From contig JAVHNS010000011.1 in the NCBI GenBank assembly GCA_036872755.1, positions 372,001 through 436,000 on the forward strand: a stretch of DNA of 64,000 nucleotides, written 5' to 3'. Positions 49,224 through 59,667 of this stretch are shown one piece after another. Position 1 is the stretch's first letter. Every line of letters begins with the position of its first letter. This stretch comes from Orbilia blumenaviensis. Its lineage: Eukaryota > Ascomycota > Orbiliomycetes > Orbiliales > Orbiliaceae. A program made the position numbers and the translations under genes. The notes under the pieces are model-generated. The model was not told the origin of the DNA. It worked only from the letters and a program-made list of their open reading frames with translations, and ran no database searches.

Positions 49224-49242
49224 ATCTCGTACCTGAAGCTAG
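49224..49242 (+). repeat. 19-base dispersed direct repeat, copy B
   Basis: Second identical copy of ATCTCGTACCTGAAGCTAG, 3.47 kb from copy A in the same orientation. Confidence 0.8.
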
Positions 49243-51104
49243 TCTCTTTTCAGAGTAGCAGCAAAGCCCCCCTTCCAGCTTCCCTTCTACTAGTATCTTG
49301 GAGCTCGACAGAATTGCGCACCACACGCATAAAGGGCAATTTTACTGACTGACGACGGGGTGGGAAAAAGCCACACGCTAGCTGAGGGATGTAGCAAAGA
49401 AGAACGTAATAGTCTAAGTCGGATAACTTGGAATGACGGTACGAATGGTGTTGATAATGGCCATTGCATTGATAGCCCCACAGAGCGTTTTGGATTATGA
49501 TTGATTATGAGTTTGGTAACAAGCGGGTGCATACGGACATACGTATACAGGGAGCTATAATCTACAAACTCAATGCAATCTCGTGATAGATGATTTTGTT
49601 AGTATTAATCTTTTTTTTAAAAAAAAAAACTAAAAAAAAAAAAAAAACTCACTAACGATGTCGCCTTAACACCGCATTACATCGCATCATTATACTATCC
49701 CCACGCTGTAGAACGTCAAACCACCCATCTTAGCAAAGAGATAGTCTCCCACGGCAAAGCTAGCAGGAAAAACTCGTTTGGTTTCGTGAACCTCAACCCA
49801 TCTCCAAAGCTCTGACTGGCTGGTCCAAGAAAAACCACAACCCGCCCCCAAGGACTCCACTTCCCAAACCTGGATCATGGTCATCTGATGGAGCACACGG
49901 CTCGATAACCGAATCAAAAAATCCCATCCAGATACCCCCAGCCAAAACCTCTTCCGCCTCAAAGTCAGTATTAGCCAGAGGGAAAAAGCGAAAAACCCAC
50001 TCTATTTTTGAAAAAAGATCTACGCAGGGAACAGACGGGCCCTTGGATGGCAAAAATTAAATAAGGTGGCTGATGAATCGATAGTATCTATTAAGTAAAA
50101 TAATATATCCATTTCATTCATTAAAAGTAAAAGAGTGTTGAAAAAGTTGGGTAAGCACAGAGAAATGAACAAAGAAAAGGACGACGAGAAAAGAATAAGT
50201 ACAAATGGTATCGTAGATTAAAAGAGCAATAAAAAGTGAATGCTGAAAAAGCCCAAGAATCAGAAGAAGCAGCGATTTTTGTTCTTTCTAAGAACGCCCC
50301 AAGGAAATAACCCGCCGACACCCCCAAAAAAGCAAAAGAAAGGATTAGTAGAAGAAAAGAGATTTTTTTTGCATGTAGTAGCCACAAGAAACCAATTGAG
50401 TTACAGTCGAAAAGTACTGGCTATCGTCTGAACAAAAGCCAGGAAGTGAGGGGAAGCTAATCCAGCGCTCCACAACAGAAGGAAAACAACCCGAAGGGTG
50501 TCTAAAAAAAAAAAAGGAAAGAAATTTAACGCCGTGCACAAATGCATGAAGTCTGAAGCAAGAAAACAGTAACTAACGCATCATAAACATCAAAGATAAG
50601 GTCAAAGAAAGGGAAAAAAGGAAATCAGTGCAGAGTGACCTCGACAGCCGTGGGTGTCAAGATGCAAGGGGTCAGAAAAGCGTGTGGTTTGCGCCGCCAA
50701 AAAAGAACAAGGGCAGGCAGATGCAGGTGCATGGTTGATGTATGTGTGGGTGGTAGATGTTTCGGCCGTACACTACGCATCGATCGCAAATGATTTGTGC
50801 GTGTGTGTAGGCGCTAGCCGGCATGAGAAGGAAAAAGGAACAATGTCGAATTCGTATTCGCCCGGATTCGACATCCTCCTCATCCGCCGCAGCCGTAAAA
50901 ATATGTCTCGTAAACCAGAAGGTTTCTTTGTTGATATCTGTGGGAGCGGAGATATCTATGGAAACAGATACCAGCGTTACCTTGTCGGGCTACTGGATCT
51001 TTTGTGTTGTGTCGAATTTGTAGATTATGATAGGTTGAGGAGAGAGGATTGGAATTAAGAATTAGGCTGGATGTCGGGATGTTGCTGCCTCAACGGCCGA
51101 TTTT

Positions 51105-52877
51105 TTATGAACAGCGTTCCTCGAAGTCGCCGTCGTATGGGTGGTTGTAGACACCAAATTTGCAATTGCCAAGTTGAGCATCGTATGTAGCGAGCCCATC
51201 ATCACTCTGGACGTAGTACGGGGATGTGTGTCCGTGAGCCGAAGTTGGGGATTGCCATTCGGTTGGTCGTATCGCCGGCGTTGCATGGCGAGAGCTAAGG
51301 CTGAGGGTCTCAGAAAAACTTTCAGAGTGATATGACGAGAAATCGTGATCAGGGGTCATGGGAGATATATCGATGCTAATTGGCGTATGAACCATGGCAC
51401 AGTCGAAATCGGGATATGGCGATTCAGGCTGCTGTTGGAGTTGGTTAACGTTTTGTTCGTGTTGAAGGGTTTTTCTTGCAGTAATTCGAGTTCGTCTTGC
51501 CTTTGTCTGTGCTCTCTTGCTGGCAGAAGTTCTATTCCGCTTTGGTACGCTGTAGCAACTATACGATGTATCCGCATCCATGTTACCTCTCTCCAGAGCT
51601 GTTCCCTGCTTGCGATATCTTGTCGTCGATAGGACGCCACCTGCGACAGCGGCAGGAGCAAGGAGCCACATGTATCCCTTTCCTGGATCGCTGGCCGCTC
51701 TTTCGATCTTAACGAAAGCCTATTGATTTTTGTTAGTAATCTTTCTTTATTTGATTACATTTCGGCAATCCCCAAAATGGTCTTTGAAAGGCGATTTCAA
51801 ACTTACCCCGTTCATGGAAAGGTTATGTCGGATGGAGTTCATCCAGCCTTTACGACTATCGGATCTGAACTTCTCATAGTTGTCTCTGAAGTATTTGTAG
51901 ATATCTTGTAAGTTCATTTTGTGTTCGGGAGCACTCATTAAAGCGTCGTAGATGATCTCTGCGTATGGTGGAACGTCATCGACTGTGGACTGTTGTGGAT
52001 AGTATGGCTCATTTATAAGATTGAGACCTTTCAACTCGTTCTCGTAGATGGCTGAGCCGGGAGGTGTCCCCGGCATCATGTTTGGGTCCACTACAGATTG
52101 TCCGTAGAATTCGCTGGAGATTTCGTGTGGTGGTGGTGTCCACTGGCCAGTAGAGGGTAAATAATTTGGAGAGATATTGCCCATTTGATGCTGCACTGGA
52201 AATTCGACATCTAGATCGGAACCGTATCCTGGCGCAGCGGTAACATGGGAAAACAAAGGCATAGAGTTGCTCCTTGCGTAGGGACTTGGATCGAAATCAA
52301 TATCTTCGTGTTGTGGTGTGAAATAGGAAGACGAGTGAAGGCCAGTCGAACCAAGAGGAGGTGAAACACCAGCCATCATTGACAAAATATGGCTAGTAAG
52401 ACCTTTATTGCAAGATGGCATTTGAGGAAGGTATAGAGTTTCGGATGCCGAAGATGGCATATGTGTCTGTTCCCAAACCATATTTGGTGGTGGTGATGAT
52501 GTATCGTCTACAGAATGGGACTCCAAAGATTGTTGACTGCAATGAGAGGTAGCAGAAGAAGAAGATAACAACGAAGAATTAGAAGAAGAAGTAGAAGGAC
52601 AGGAAGAAGAATAAATAGCCTTTTGCTGCTGTTGCTGCTGCTGCGAAGGAAGGATGGTTGGAGGTGCTGGGAAGCTTGTGGGATGCATTTCATGTGGGAT
52701 ATAAAGTTGAGATGCTGGGTGTTTATAATAGTTCTTCGGGATGTAGCTGCTGCTGCAACTTGCTTTTGGCCGGATGGCCAGTGGAGCGATGCCAGAAGTA
52801 TGCCTCTGACCTCTGGCCGGGGTCGGTGCCATGGCTCCACCAGCAGTTTCGGGGTACGTGCGAGGCGACCCAGACAT
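51105..52877 (-). CDS. Forkhead-domain transcription factor
   Basis: Two exons, 52877-51807 and 51719-51105, with an 87-nt intron (GTAAGT...AATAG) that splits the DNA-binding domain, give 561 residues. The forkhead domain spans about residues 300-382: PPYAEIIYDALMSAPEH, MNLQDIYKYFRDNYEKF, the recognition-helix segment GWMNSIRHNLSMNG, then after the splice AFVKIERAASDPGKGYMW. The N-terminal 290 residues are rich in Ser, Pro and Gln, with a seven-Gln run near residue 80 and a long Ser run, typical of activation regions. A basic patch (PKRNRTSASKRAQTKARRTR) after the domain may be a nuclear localisation signal. There is no FHA domain, so it is not of the Fkh1/Fkh2 or Fhl1 kind. The exact orthologue is not recognised. 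Confidence 0.92.
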
Positions 52878-55800
52878 GTTTCTTTTTTTCTCTCTCTCTG
52901 TTCAGTTTAGAACTTCCTTTTTCTCTCCTTCTTCCCCTGCGTGCAGATGTCGTCCGTTGATTCTGCGATATCCAGGAACCTTATGTTTAGTGCCTTTTTG
53001 CTTTATTCCTTCACTCTTTTTTCTTCTTTTTTTCTTTTTTTCTGGTGTCCTTTGCGGGCTCTAAAAGAAATGGCACCCTCTGCAGTCTATGGTCATACAA
53101 GGGTGTATCCGGGCCGCCGTAGACCTTCTTTTTCTGCTAGCTGCCAGCTCAGAAGGAAACGTAGGCGAGGGAAGACAAGAAAAATAATAAAAATTAAAAA
53201 AAAGGACCGAATCTGTGACCGGATACGTAGTAAGTTTCGGTATTAAAGTGGCGATGTAATCGTAGTTGTAGTTAATTGGTAGAAGGTTCGGCGCCGCCCG
53301 GTAGAATATGCAGTGTAGTTGTAAATCCAAATATCTTACTTGCTTTTCAGGTATAGTTATTTGGATGGATTCGGGTAGAAATATCCTGGCGAAATACGGG
53401 AGTACAGGATCAAGAAACCTTAGGACTGGTTTATGCAACTATGACAAAGGGGATCGATATCGGGGAGGATTTATTGGAAGATGCTTCTACCCGAGACAAA
53501 GAGAGCGTATACAGTAATAGTGCAGTGTTCTTGGAAGTCGAATTAAATTGAATTCAACTTAGTTCTAATCTAGTTGGAGAAAGAAGAAGACGATGATGGA
53601 GATAACCTTTTAACAAAAAAAAAGTTTATATAGACCGAAAAAGAGGAAAAAGATGAGAAACAAAAGCGGATCTGGGAGAAGACTGGGGGTGGCTGTCCTG
53701 GGGGGTTATATTCTAATAGTTGAGATGAAGTGGGAGGACGGAGAGTAATATAGAACGGGGCCACCAGATCTCGATTAATGCAGGAGGACACTAGTTGGGA
53801 CCGTTTTGTGTTGGCAGATGCAAACGAGAAAGTCGTACTTGACAGCCTCACGTCCTTCTTGACTGAGAATGAAAAAAAGTAACTGTGTGTAATTGTAAGA
53901 GAGTGGCGGTGGTATAGTACTGGCTGTTGTATATCGTAGTCTAATGAGAAGGAGAAGGAGATAGCGAGATATCGAGATAAGTTACTCAGCGATATAGCGA
54001 TCTTATAAATATATTTGCCAACGAAATATACGTACACTGCGCGATGCGAAGGTCTTTATATTATTATCATCATATCCATTTCCAGATTGGACCACTGGAG
54101 GACAAAAAAAAAAAAAAAAAAAAAAAAGGGCTTCTTCTGTATCAACTGGGATTTGGGATTTAGAAAAACAAGCATGGGAAAGGGTGGGAGCAAATCCACG
54201 GTGAAACGACACTGCAGCCCGGAGCAAACAGGGCTGGTCTGGGGCTCTCCGGGCTGCACAAAACTACGCTAGGCCAGGTACCGTTTCTTTCGCTGCAGCA
54301 CGGTAGCACACTGTGGGGAATCCCCGGAAGGTCCAGGAACAAGAAAAAATGAGAAGTGGGAAAGAAAGGAAAAGAAGAAAGTATAGGATTTCTGCATCCA
54401 GTGAGGTATGTATCGATCTGATGCAATGTATGATGTATAGGTTAACATACGTAGCACCGCATGGGTAGTTACTAACTATGGATCCTAGAGAGCATAGCTT
54501 GAGTAGGTGCTACTATGCCGTATAGTAAATTGAACTTGATAGTCAACCTGGGCTACCAGTACTGCAGTCTGTCCTCTTTTTATCTCTAAGAAGTTTTTTT
54601 GGAGTAAAGTGTATTCTTGTGGCAAAGTGCGACCTAATAAGATCTTGAGAAGGACGCTGGGGCGATATGATCTCCTAAAGTCCAATAGCAACGACGACGG
54701 GGAAAAAAAGCCTGGCATTTCGCCATCTATAACATCGATATCAATGTCCTACTGATATAGTACTCCCGTAAGCTGAAATACGTGATTAAGCAAAAGGGTC
54801 AATCGTGGTGTCTTTTAAGCATTATCTGCTTTCGCGATCGCTTTCCGTTCATAGATCTCATGAATGACCAAGGTGTTGTATGGCCGCAGGGTGGGCACTT
54901 GTCAACCAATCATAAACGTTTAACAGGAAGATTCTAGTTCACATTCACACAATGCCGCATAGCTTTGGGCCGTTTTGCGGCGCCGGCTCATTGATCCCAA
55001 CTTCAATATCTGATTCTGCTCCGGGGCGACCACACCACCCCAGGCCATCCAAACGAAAAAAGAAAGAAGAGGGTATAATAAGTAACAAGTGGGAACAAAA
55101 GGGAGGGAAGAACATAAATATAACAAAAAGCCAAGATTGAATAGTATTTGGTATCACACGGTTTCGTTGCCCATGTTACCATGCGGCCAGTGGTATCACA
55201 CGTATGCATACCAAGTGTCAAGTATCAATTTACATCGCAGGCCTGGATGTTTCGTTAGCGAGTGGGTGCCATTGTTTTTTTTTTTTCACTGAGCATCCCT
55301 ATAGACTCTGATGCGTTATCCTTGTTCTTAAGATGTCGTTCACACAAGCAAACTGCGCTTCATTGACTACGCTACCAAAGGTCCCAACATATGTTATGTG
55401 GATCAAGAAATACAGAGGTTGTTGGAAGGTTTCATGTGGATAGTGGATGGATCAAACGCTGTCTAACGAATCAAACGTGATGAAATGGAGAACTATTCTA
55501 GATGAAGAATGTCCGGCATTATTGTCATTGATGTTTCCCTGGACTGAATCGAATGGCACAGCTGCAGTTGTCTGGAACCGCAATAACATAGATGCTTGCA
55601 ATTGCCACCTGCAAGCTGGAGGGAGTTTTCTCGTAAGGCAAATGTTTCCTGCCTTTGGCTCATTATTCTTCTTTTCTTAGCGGTATTCCCCCATGTATTG
55701 ATACTAAGTTGTTAAGCATACACTCTGGACTCCGCTTTTACTAACAGAAGCGGTTTGAATTTCCTACAATCGAGGATTTTTCATATTCGAAAATGAAAAG

Positions 55801-56107
55801 GCTGGGACGGTAACGATCACATCCTATACCAAGCCGAGGCATTGACTGTGTAATCGAATAACTTCTTGGAGATCCTTGGGATGTCCCGCATAAAAAGAAA
55901 CCTAGAAACGGTAAGTGCCAGGTGTGTAGACGGTACCGGCGGGCGTAAACGAAGACTGTAGCCTTACAGTCGGTAACAATAGCGAAGAGCACGGAAACTG
56001 CAGCGCCTATTTTGAAGAGGCAAAACTTGCTGACGGGGCCTGGCCCACCATCCTTTGTATTCTGATCGAAAAGACGGCACCTGTAGGCCGCACATAATAC
56101 AAAGTGC
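52878..56107. other. Upstream region of the forkhead gene and 3' side of cactin
   Basis: About 3.2 kb without a supported gene. In forkhead-sense orientation 52878-54050 is pyrimidine-rich with many T-runs, suggesting a long 5' leader plus promoter. A 24-base A tract lies at 54104-54127. Several 60-155-codon frames here are Ser/Phe low complexity and not called. Confidence 0.5.
54104..54127 (+). repeat. Poly(A) tract, 24 bases
   Basis: Uninterrupted A run on the plus strand, T on the sense strand of the forkhead gene, about 1.2 kb upstream of its start codon. Confidence 0.9.
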
Positions 56108-58673
56108 TCATTTTCGGTAATATATCTACAAGCAGAGGGGTGTCAGTCTTTTGATCTTTCTTTTTCTGAGGGGTAGAGACCCTACCTTCTTCAGCTGGAA
56201 ATGAAGTTGTAAAATTCCCTGCATTAAAAAAAGTAATCAAATGTCAGTTCCTGTTTTATCTCACCCTTTTTTTGGTTTTTCTCGCCTGGGTACGCAATTT
56301 TGCCGGCCAATAACCAGGTTTGCGAAATGTGGTAAAATTTTGGCTGAGAGGTGCCAAAAAAGGGCTGCATCTGAAACGCCCACAATGTGTCACACGCAAG
56401 GCTGGTCGCCTTTCCTCGTTCTGTTTCTTGTGCTCTACTGCTGGTCTAGGTCTGGGTCCTGCCCTTGCCCATAGCCATTGTAGTGCTAAAAATAATAGTG
56501 ACGGGGAAAAATAGAGAACATAGCGGACAAAGGCGATGAAAGATCGCTACTTACTTTTTCAAACGAACTTCTGAACCCCCTCTCTCGTTTAGCAGAATAA
56601 TCCCATTCCTTGTCAACGATCCGAAAGGCTATGTCTTCATATGGCGCCCCGGCGATGAATCGGATCAAGCATGTATCGTCCTCACCGGCAGGCGCAAAGG
56701 ATTGGCCCCTCTTCCTGCCGCCTTCACGCTCAATCCGGTAAGTTGGCGCCTTAGCTTTATCTATAAGATCAGGATAGAAAATATTGAACTTGTAACCCTG
56801 CACTACCTTGGGTGGCGGATTGTCGTGGTCGTAATGTGTTTGGTTGTACTTGTTCCATTCGTAGCCCATCTGCACACGATTGAAATAACGAGGCTTTCGT
56901 GGCCGGTACTTGTTCGCCCATTGAGACTTTGAGGCGGTTTGTACTTCTTCTTCAGTGGCAAAAATTTCTTCGTTATCCCCCACCCCTCGAGCAACTTCAC
57001 GTTCATAGAGGGCTCGCGTCGCTTGGGAAAAGTCATCGTTGGGGATGGCACTGAAGCGAGAGATGGCTCCTCCTCCTGCATCATGTGCTGCATTCCTTCC
57101 CCGGTTGCGGCCATCTCTGGACTTCTCGTTAGCTGTGCCTCCCCGCTTGATTGGAACGTAACCAAGTTTTAGGACTTTTAATCTTTCAGCGCTCTAAATT
57201 AAACAGCCAGGTTGTTAGTCATTATGTCGTATCGCCAAATATTGGATGGATAGGTGCGCATCTTAGCGTTTCATATGGGATCACGCGGGCATGAAAATTA
57301 TAATCTGTGGCTGGCAGAACTAAGAAAAAACTTACCAGCTTGAGGAGGAAATCCTTCTCGTCCATCTGTTCCAGGCCTTTGTCTTCGTAGGGCAACTTGA
57401 GTAAGGGCTCTGGGTCCATATCCCTGCTGTACACGACAGGCTTTCTCTTTGGCGGCGGGGGCCGGGGAGGGGCAGTTTGATCCTGTCCGTCCTTCTCGTC
57501 AGGTGTACCTTCGGGCTCGTTGGCCTCCACTACAGGTAGGGGCCCCGCTAGTGCAGCCTCCAGTTTCCTCTGGATGTTCTCGGCCTCGTCACGCTGCTGT
57601 TTCCTTAACATCTCCAGCCTGCTATTAATAACCGATTCGTACACCTTCTTCAGGCGCGCCTTGGCTTTCCATACAAGTAGGCTCCGTAATAGTTGTTCCC
57701 AATAGTCGACATCAATGGGCTCGTTGGACCTCAATTTCTTGGTGATCTGTTTTTCTAATGTCTCTAAGTCGCTTAAGCTCTTATTCGACAACAGCTTGTC
57801 GATATCGGTTGCGACAGAGCTGACTGCCCTGCCTTCAGGGGCGGCAGCCTTCGATTTCCGCTGCCTATCCTGACAGATGACTTTCATTGTCTGTAATATC
57901 GCAAAATATGTCAGCCTCCACTCTTATACTGATTTGCTTCGGCATTTCGAGTCTCGGGTTCTGCAGGAAAAAACGAAAAGGACTCCAACAACAGATGGCT
58001 ATATCTATCCCATCTCCCACGGCAAACAATTCTCCCCCAAAAAAAGACCTGTGATCTAACATACCATCCAGTATTCCTTGTTCTCCTTATTTGTTTCCAA
58101 ATCCAGATAGATGCCTATATCCTTCTCTAGCGACTCAAGTTCCCCATCGCTCAACCCTTCGAAGACACCCTCAGGGTCAACAATATCCAAGTCCGCGTCA
58201 TCAATTTCATCATCCAGCGGATTGCGATCTTTGTCAATAACCCTCAGATTAACCGCTAGGAAATCAATCGCTTTCGCGCGGCCTTCCTTCACCCGGATTT
58301 CTGCTTTCTTCTTCGCCTGTTTCAGCACGAAGACATCCTCCTGCGAAACCCATTCTCGCATCTGTTCTTCCTCCTGGAGTGCGTTCCGACGAGTTTGCTC
58401 TTTCGCAAAGGAGTCTTGGTCACGTCTTTCGCGGTAGCCATCTCTTTCCCCATCTCGGCCACGGTCGCGATGTCTGTCTCCACCACTACTTCTTTCTCCT
58501 CCTCCTTCTCGATCTCTTCGCTCCGATCGGTTGTAGGAGTCACGATCGCGCCGGGACGAGGGTTTGTCACGATCGCGCCACGGGGGTGGTGATCCAGACC
58601 GCGAACGTTTCCGACTCCGGCTGTTATTACTGTCGCCGTATCTATCGGATCGGTCTCTGTATTGGTTCGACAT
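56108..58673 (-). CDS. CACTIN: Cactin, spliceosome-associated protein
   Basis: Five exons: 58673-58065, 57890-57336, 57193-56555, 56218-56186 and 56125-56108, giving 617 residues. Cactin associates with the spliceosome and is needed for accurate splicing (Cay1 in fission yeast). The first 100 residues are Arg/Asp/Ser-rich like SR proteins. The middle region includes REWVSQEDVFVLKQAKKKAE, AIDFLAVNLRVIDKD and LETLEKQITKKL, with YWMTMKVICQD across the first splice. The C-terminal cactin domain has WANKYRPRKPRYFNRV, MGYEWNKYNQTHYDHDNPPP, VQGYKFNIFYPDLIDK and CLIRFIAGAPYEDIAFRIV, and ends GILQLHFQLKKIYYRK. That ending is split over exons of 33 and 18 nt, after a 336-nt intron; it is recovered exactly on splicing. 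A model without them would stop shortly after the SSFEK that ends exon 3. It lies on the same strand as the SAYSvFN gene upstream. Confidence 0.95.
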
Positions 58674-59146
58674 GATGACGTCCCCCCCTTTGTTTGCCTA
58701 AACACGTTACGTGTAGAAAGCGTCGTCAATTCGCGAAAAGGTGAGTGTGATGTCGTCGTTGTCACTAGTTAGTGCTGGCTAGGTTGTGGCGAGTCTTCAA
58801 TCGTGAATCAGGACAAGCGTTGGCTTGTTGATCTTGGCAAGCACAAATGGGCGGGAATGAGGCTCTGCGGGAGAAAACCGACGGCATCGCCACAACTTCG
58901 ACTTCAACTTTGGTTCAAAATGAATCTAGGCCTGAATTGGTACCACCTAGTCATACAATCAAACCCATCTGGAATTTGTTTTTAAAAAAAAAAAAAAAAA
59001 AATACAATAAAATAAAATAGACAAATATACCCTGTCCATAACAATTTTATAAAAATACAACTTTCTTCAATCCATCCTGACGAAATAATTAAATCCTTTG
59101 AGCTCAAGAGTGCGCTGCAATCCAGCCCTTCGATCTTCACGAAGTT
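58674..59146. other. Intergenic, cactin promoter side
   Basis: About 470 bases, with a 19-base A tract at 58984-59002 (T on the cactin sense strand), about 310 bases upstream of the cactin start. The AT-rich part beyond it is the probable 3' UTR of the SAYSvFN gene. Confidence 0.55.
58984..59002 (+). repeat. Poly(A) tract, 19 bases
   Basis: Uninterrupted A run on the plus strand, about 310 bases upstream of the cactin start codon, T on its sense strand. Confidence 0.9.
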
Positions 59147-59667
59147 TTATATCAGCCCACGCGACCGAATCTCTCTCTCCACAGCCTCCATATCAGTTGA
59201 GCCCTCGATTCTAAATGAACCAAAGGGAGTAGAATAAAGAAAAAAGAGTCAGCCAAACCCAAGGATTCATTCATGGTGGCAGTGATAACTGCAAGCAATG
59301 GCGACAATAGAAAAATGGAATATACATACGCTTCAAACCCTTCATTAAAAACACTCCAACTGCTCTTCTCCCCTTCATTTCTGAACTTCCTCGTATTCGC
59401 GTACATCATCCACAGAAATCCCACGCACAGGAACACTTGTCCTAGCCGGAACCATGCCGCTACAGCCTGCAGTACTAGGTATGCATAGAACTGCCGCGAC
59501 CGTACCAGAGCCTGCACGCCGCGTGAAAAAAGCAGTGAGAACGATTTCTGTTCCTGTTGAAGTTGGTAGTCGTCGAGGTCTAGATCAGCGCGTTTGATAT
59601 GATAGGGCTTTTTGAGAGATTTATCTTTGGGCTTTTTAGAATCCTTTTCTTTTCGTTTGGAGGACAT
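59147..59667 (-). CDS. SAYSvFN-domain small membrane protein (SAYSD1-like)
   Basis: Two exons, 59667-59330 and 59210-59147, with a 119-nt intron (GTATGT...TTTAG), give 133 residues. The family is defined by a C-terminal SAYSvFN motif; here it reads SSWSVFNEGFEAIEGSTDM, completed only after splicing, followed by EAVEREIRSRGLI. Before it are a Lys-rich N-terminus (MSSKRKEKDSKKPKDKSLKK) and one or two hydrophobic segments at about residues 61-85 (AYLVLQAVAAWFRLGQVFLC). Animal SAYSD1 is an ER-membrane protein linked to translocon quality control; that role is only a family-based suggestion here. An upstream in-frame ATG at 59679 would add four residues. Without splicing the frame runs on into intron sequence and loses the terminus. 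Confidence 0.88.

Larger units (their letters stand above)
36881..51104. other. Gene-poor block, 14.2 kb
   Basis: The longest stretch without a supported gene. Frames are short (mostly under 110 codons) and none shows a recognisable domain. TA-rich and palindromic words (ATGCAT, CATATG, GCTAGC) are visibly common from 37.3 to 44 kb. The segment 44.5-50 kb is less TA-rich and holds most of the small repeats listed below. It probably contains decayed mobile elements, but no terminal inverted repeats, LTRs, integrase or reverse transcriptase could be read. The last 1-2 kb should include the forkhead gene's 3' UTR. Confidence 0.5.

Noticed and set aside
49690..50053. Two overlapping 86-90-codon minus-strand frames
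   Set aside because: Somewhat Gly/Trp-rich but with no family match, no convincing splice partner and mutually exclusive frames.
53570..54037. 155-codon minus-strand frame
   Set aside because: Ser/Phe/Tyr-rich low complexity that fits a pyrimidine-rich leader better than a protein.
12491..59667. A functional cluster linking PRP8, cactin, COX4, TIM50 and NDUFAF3
   Set aside because: Two spliceosome and three mitochondrial genes lie near each other, but with separate promoters and both orientations; chance synteny is the simpler view.
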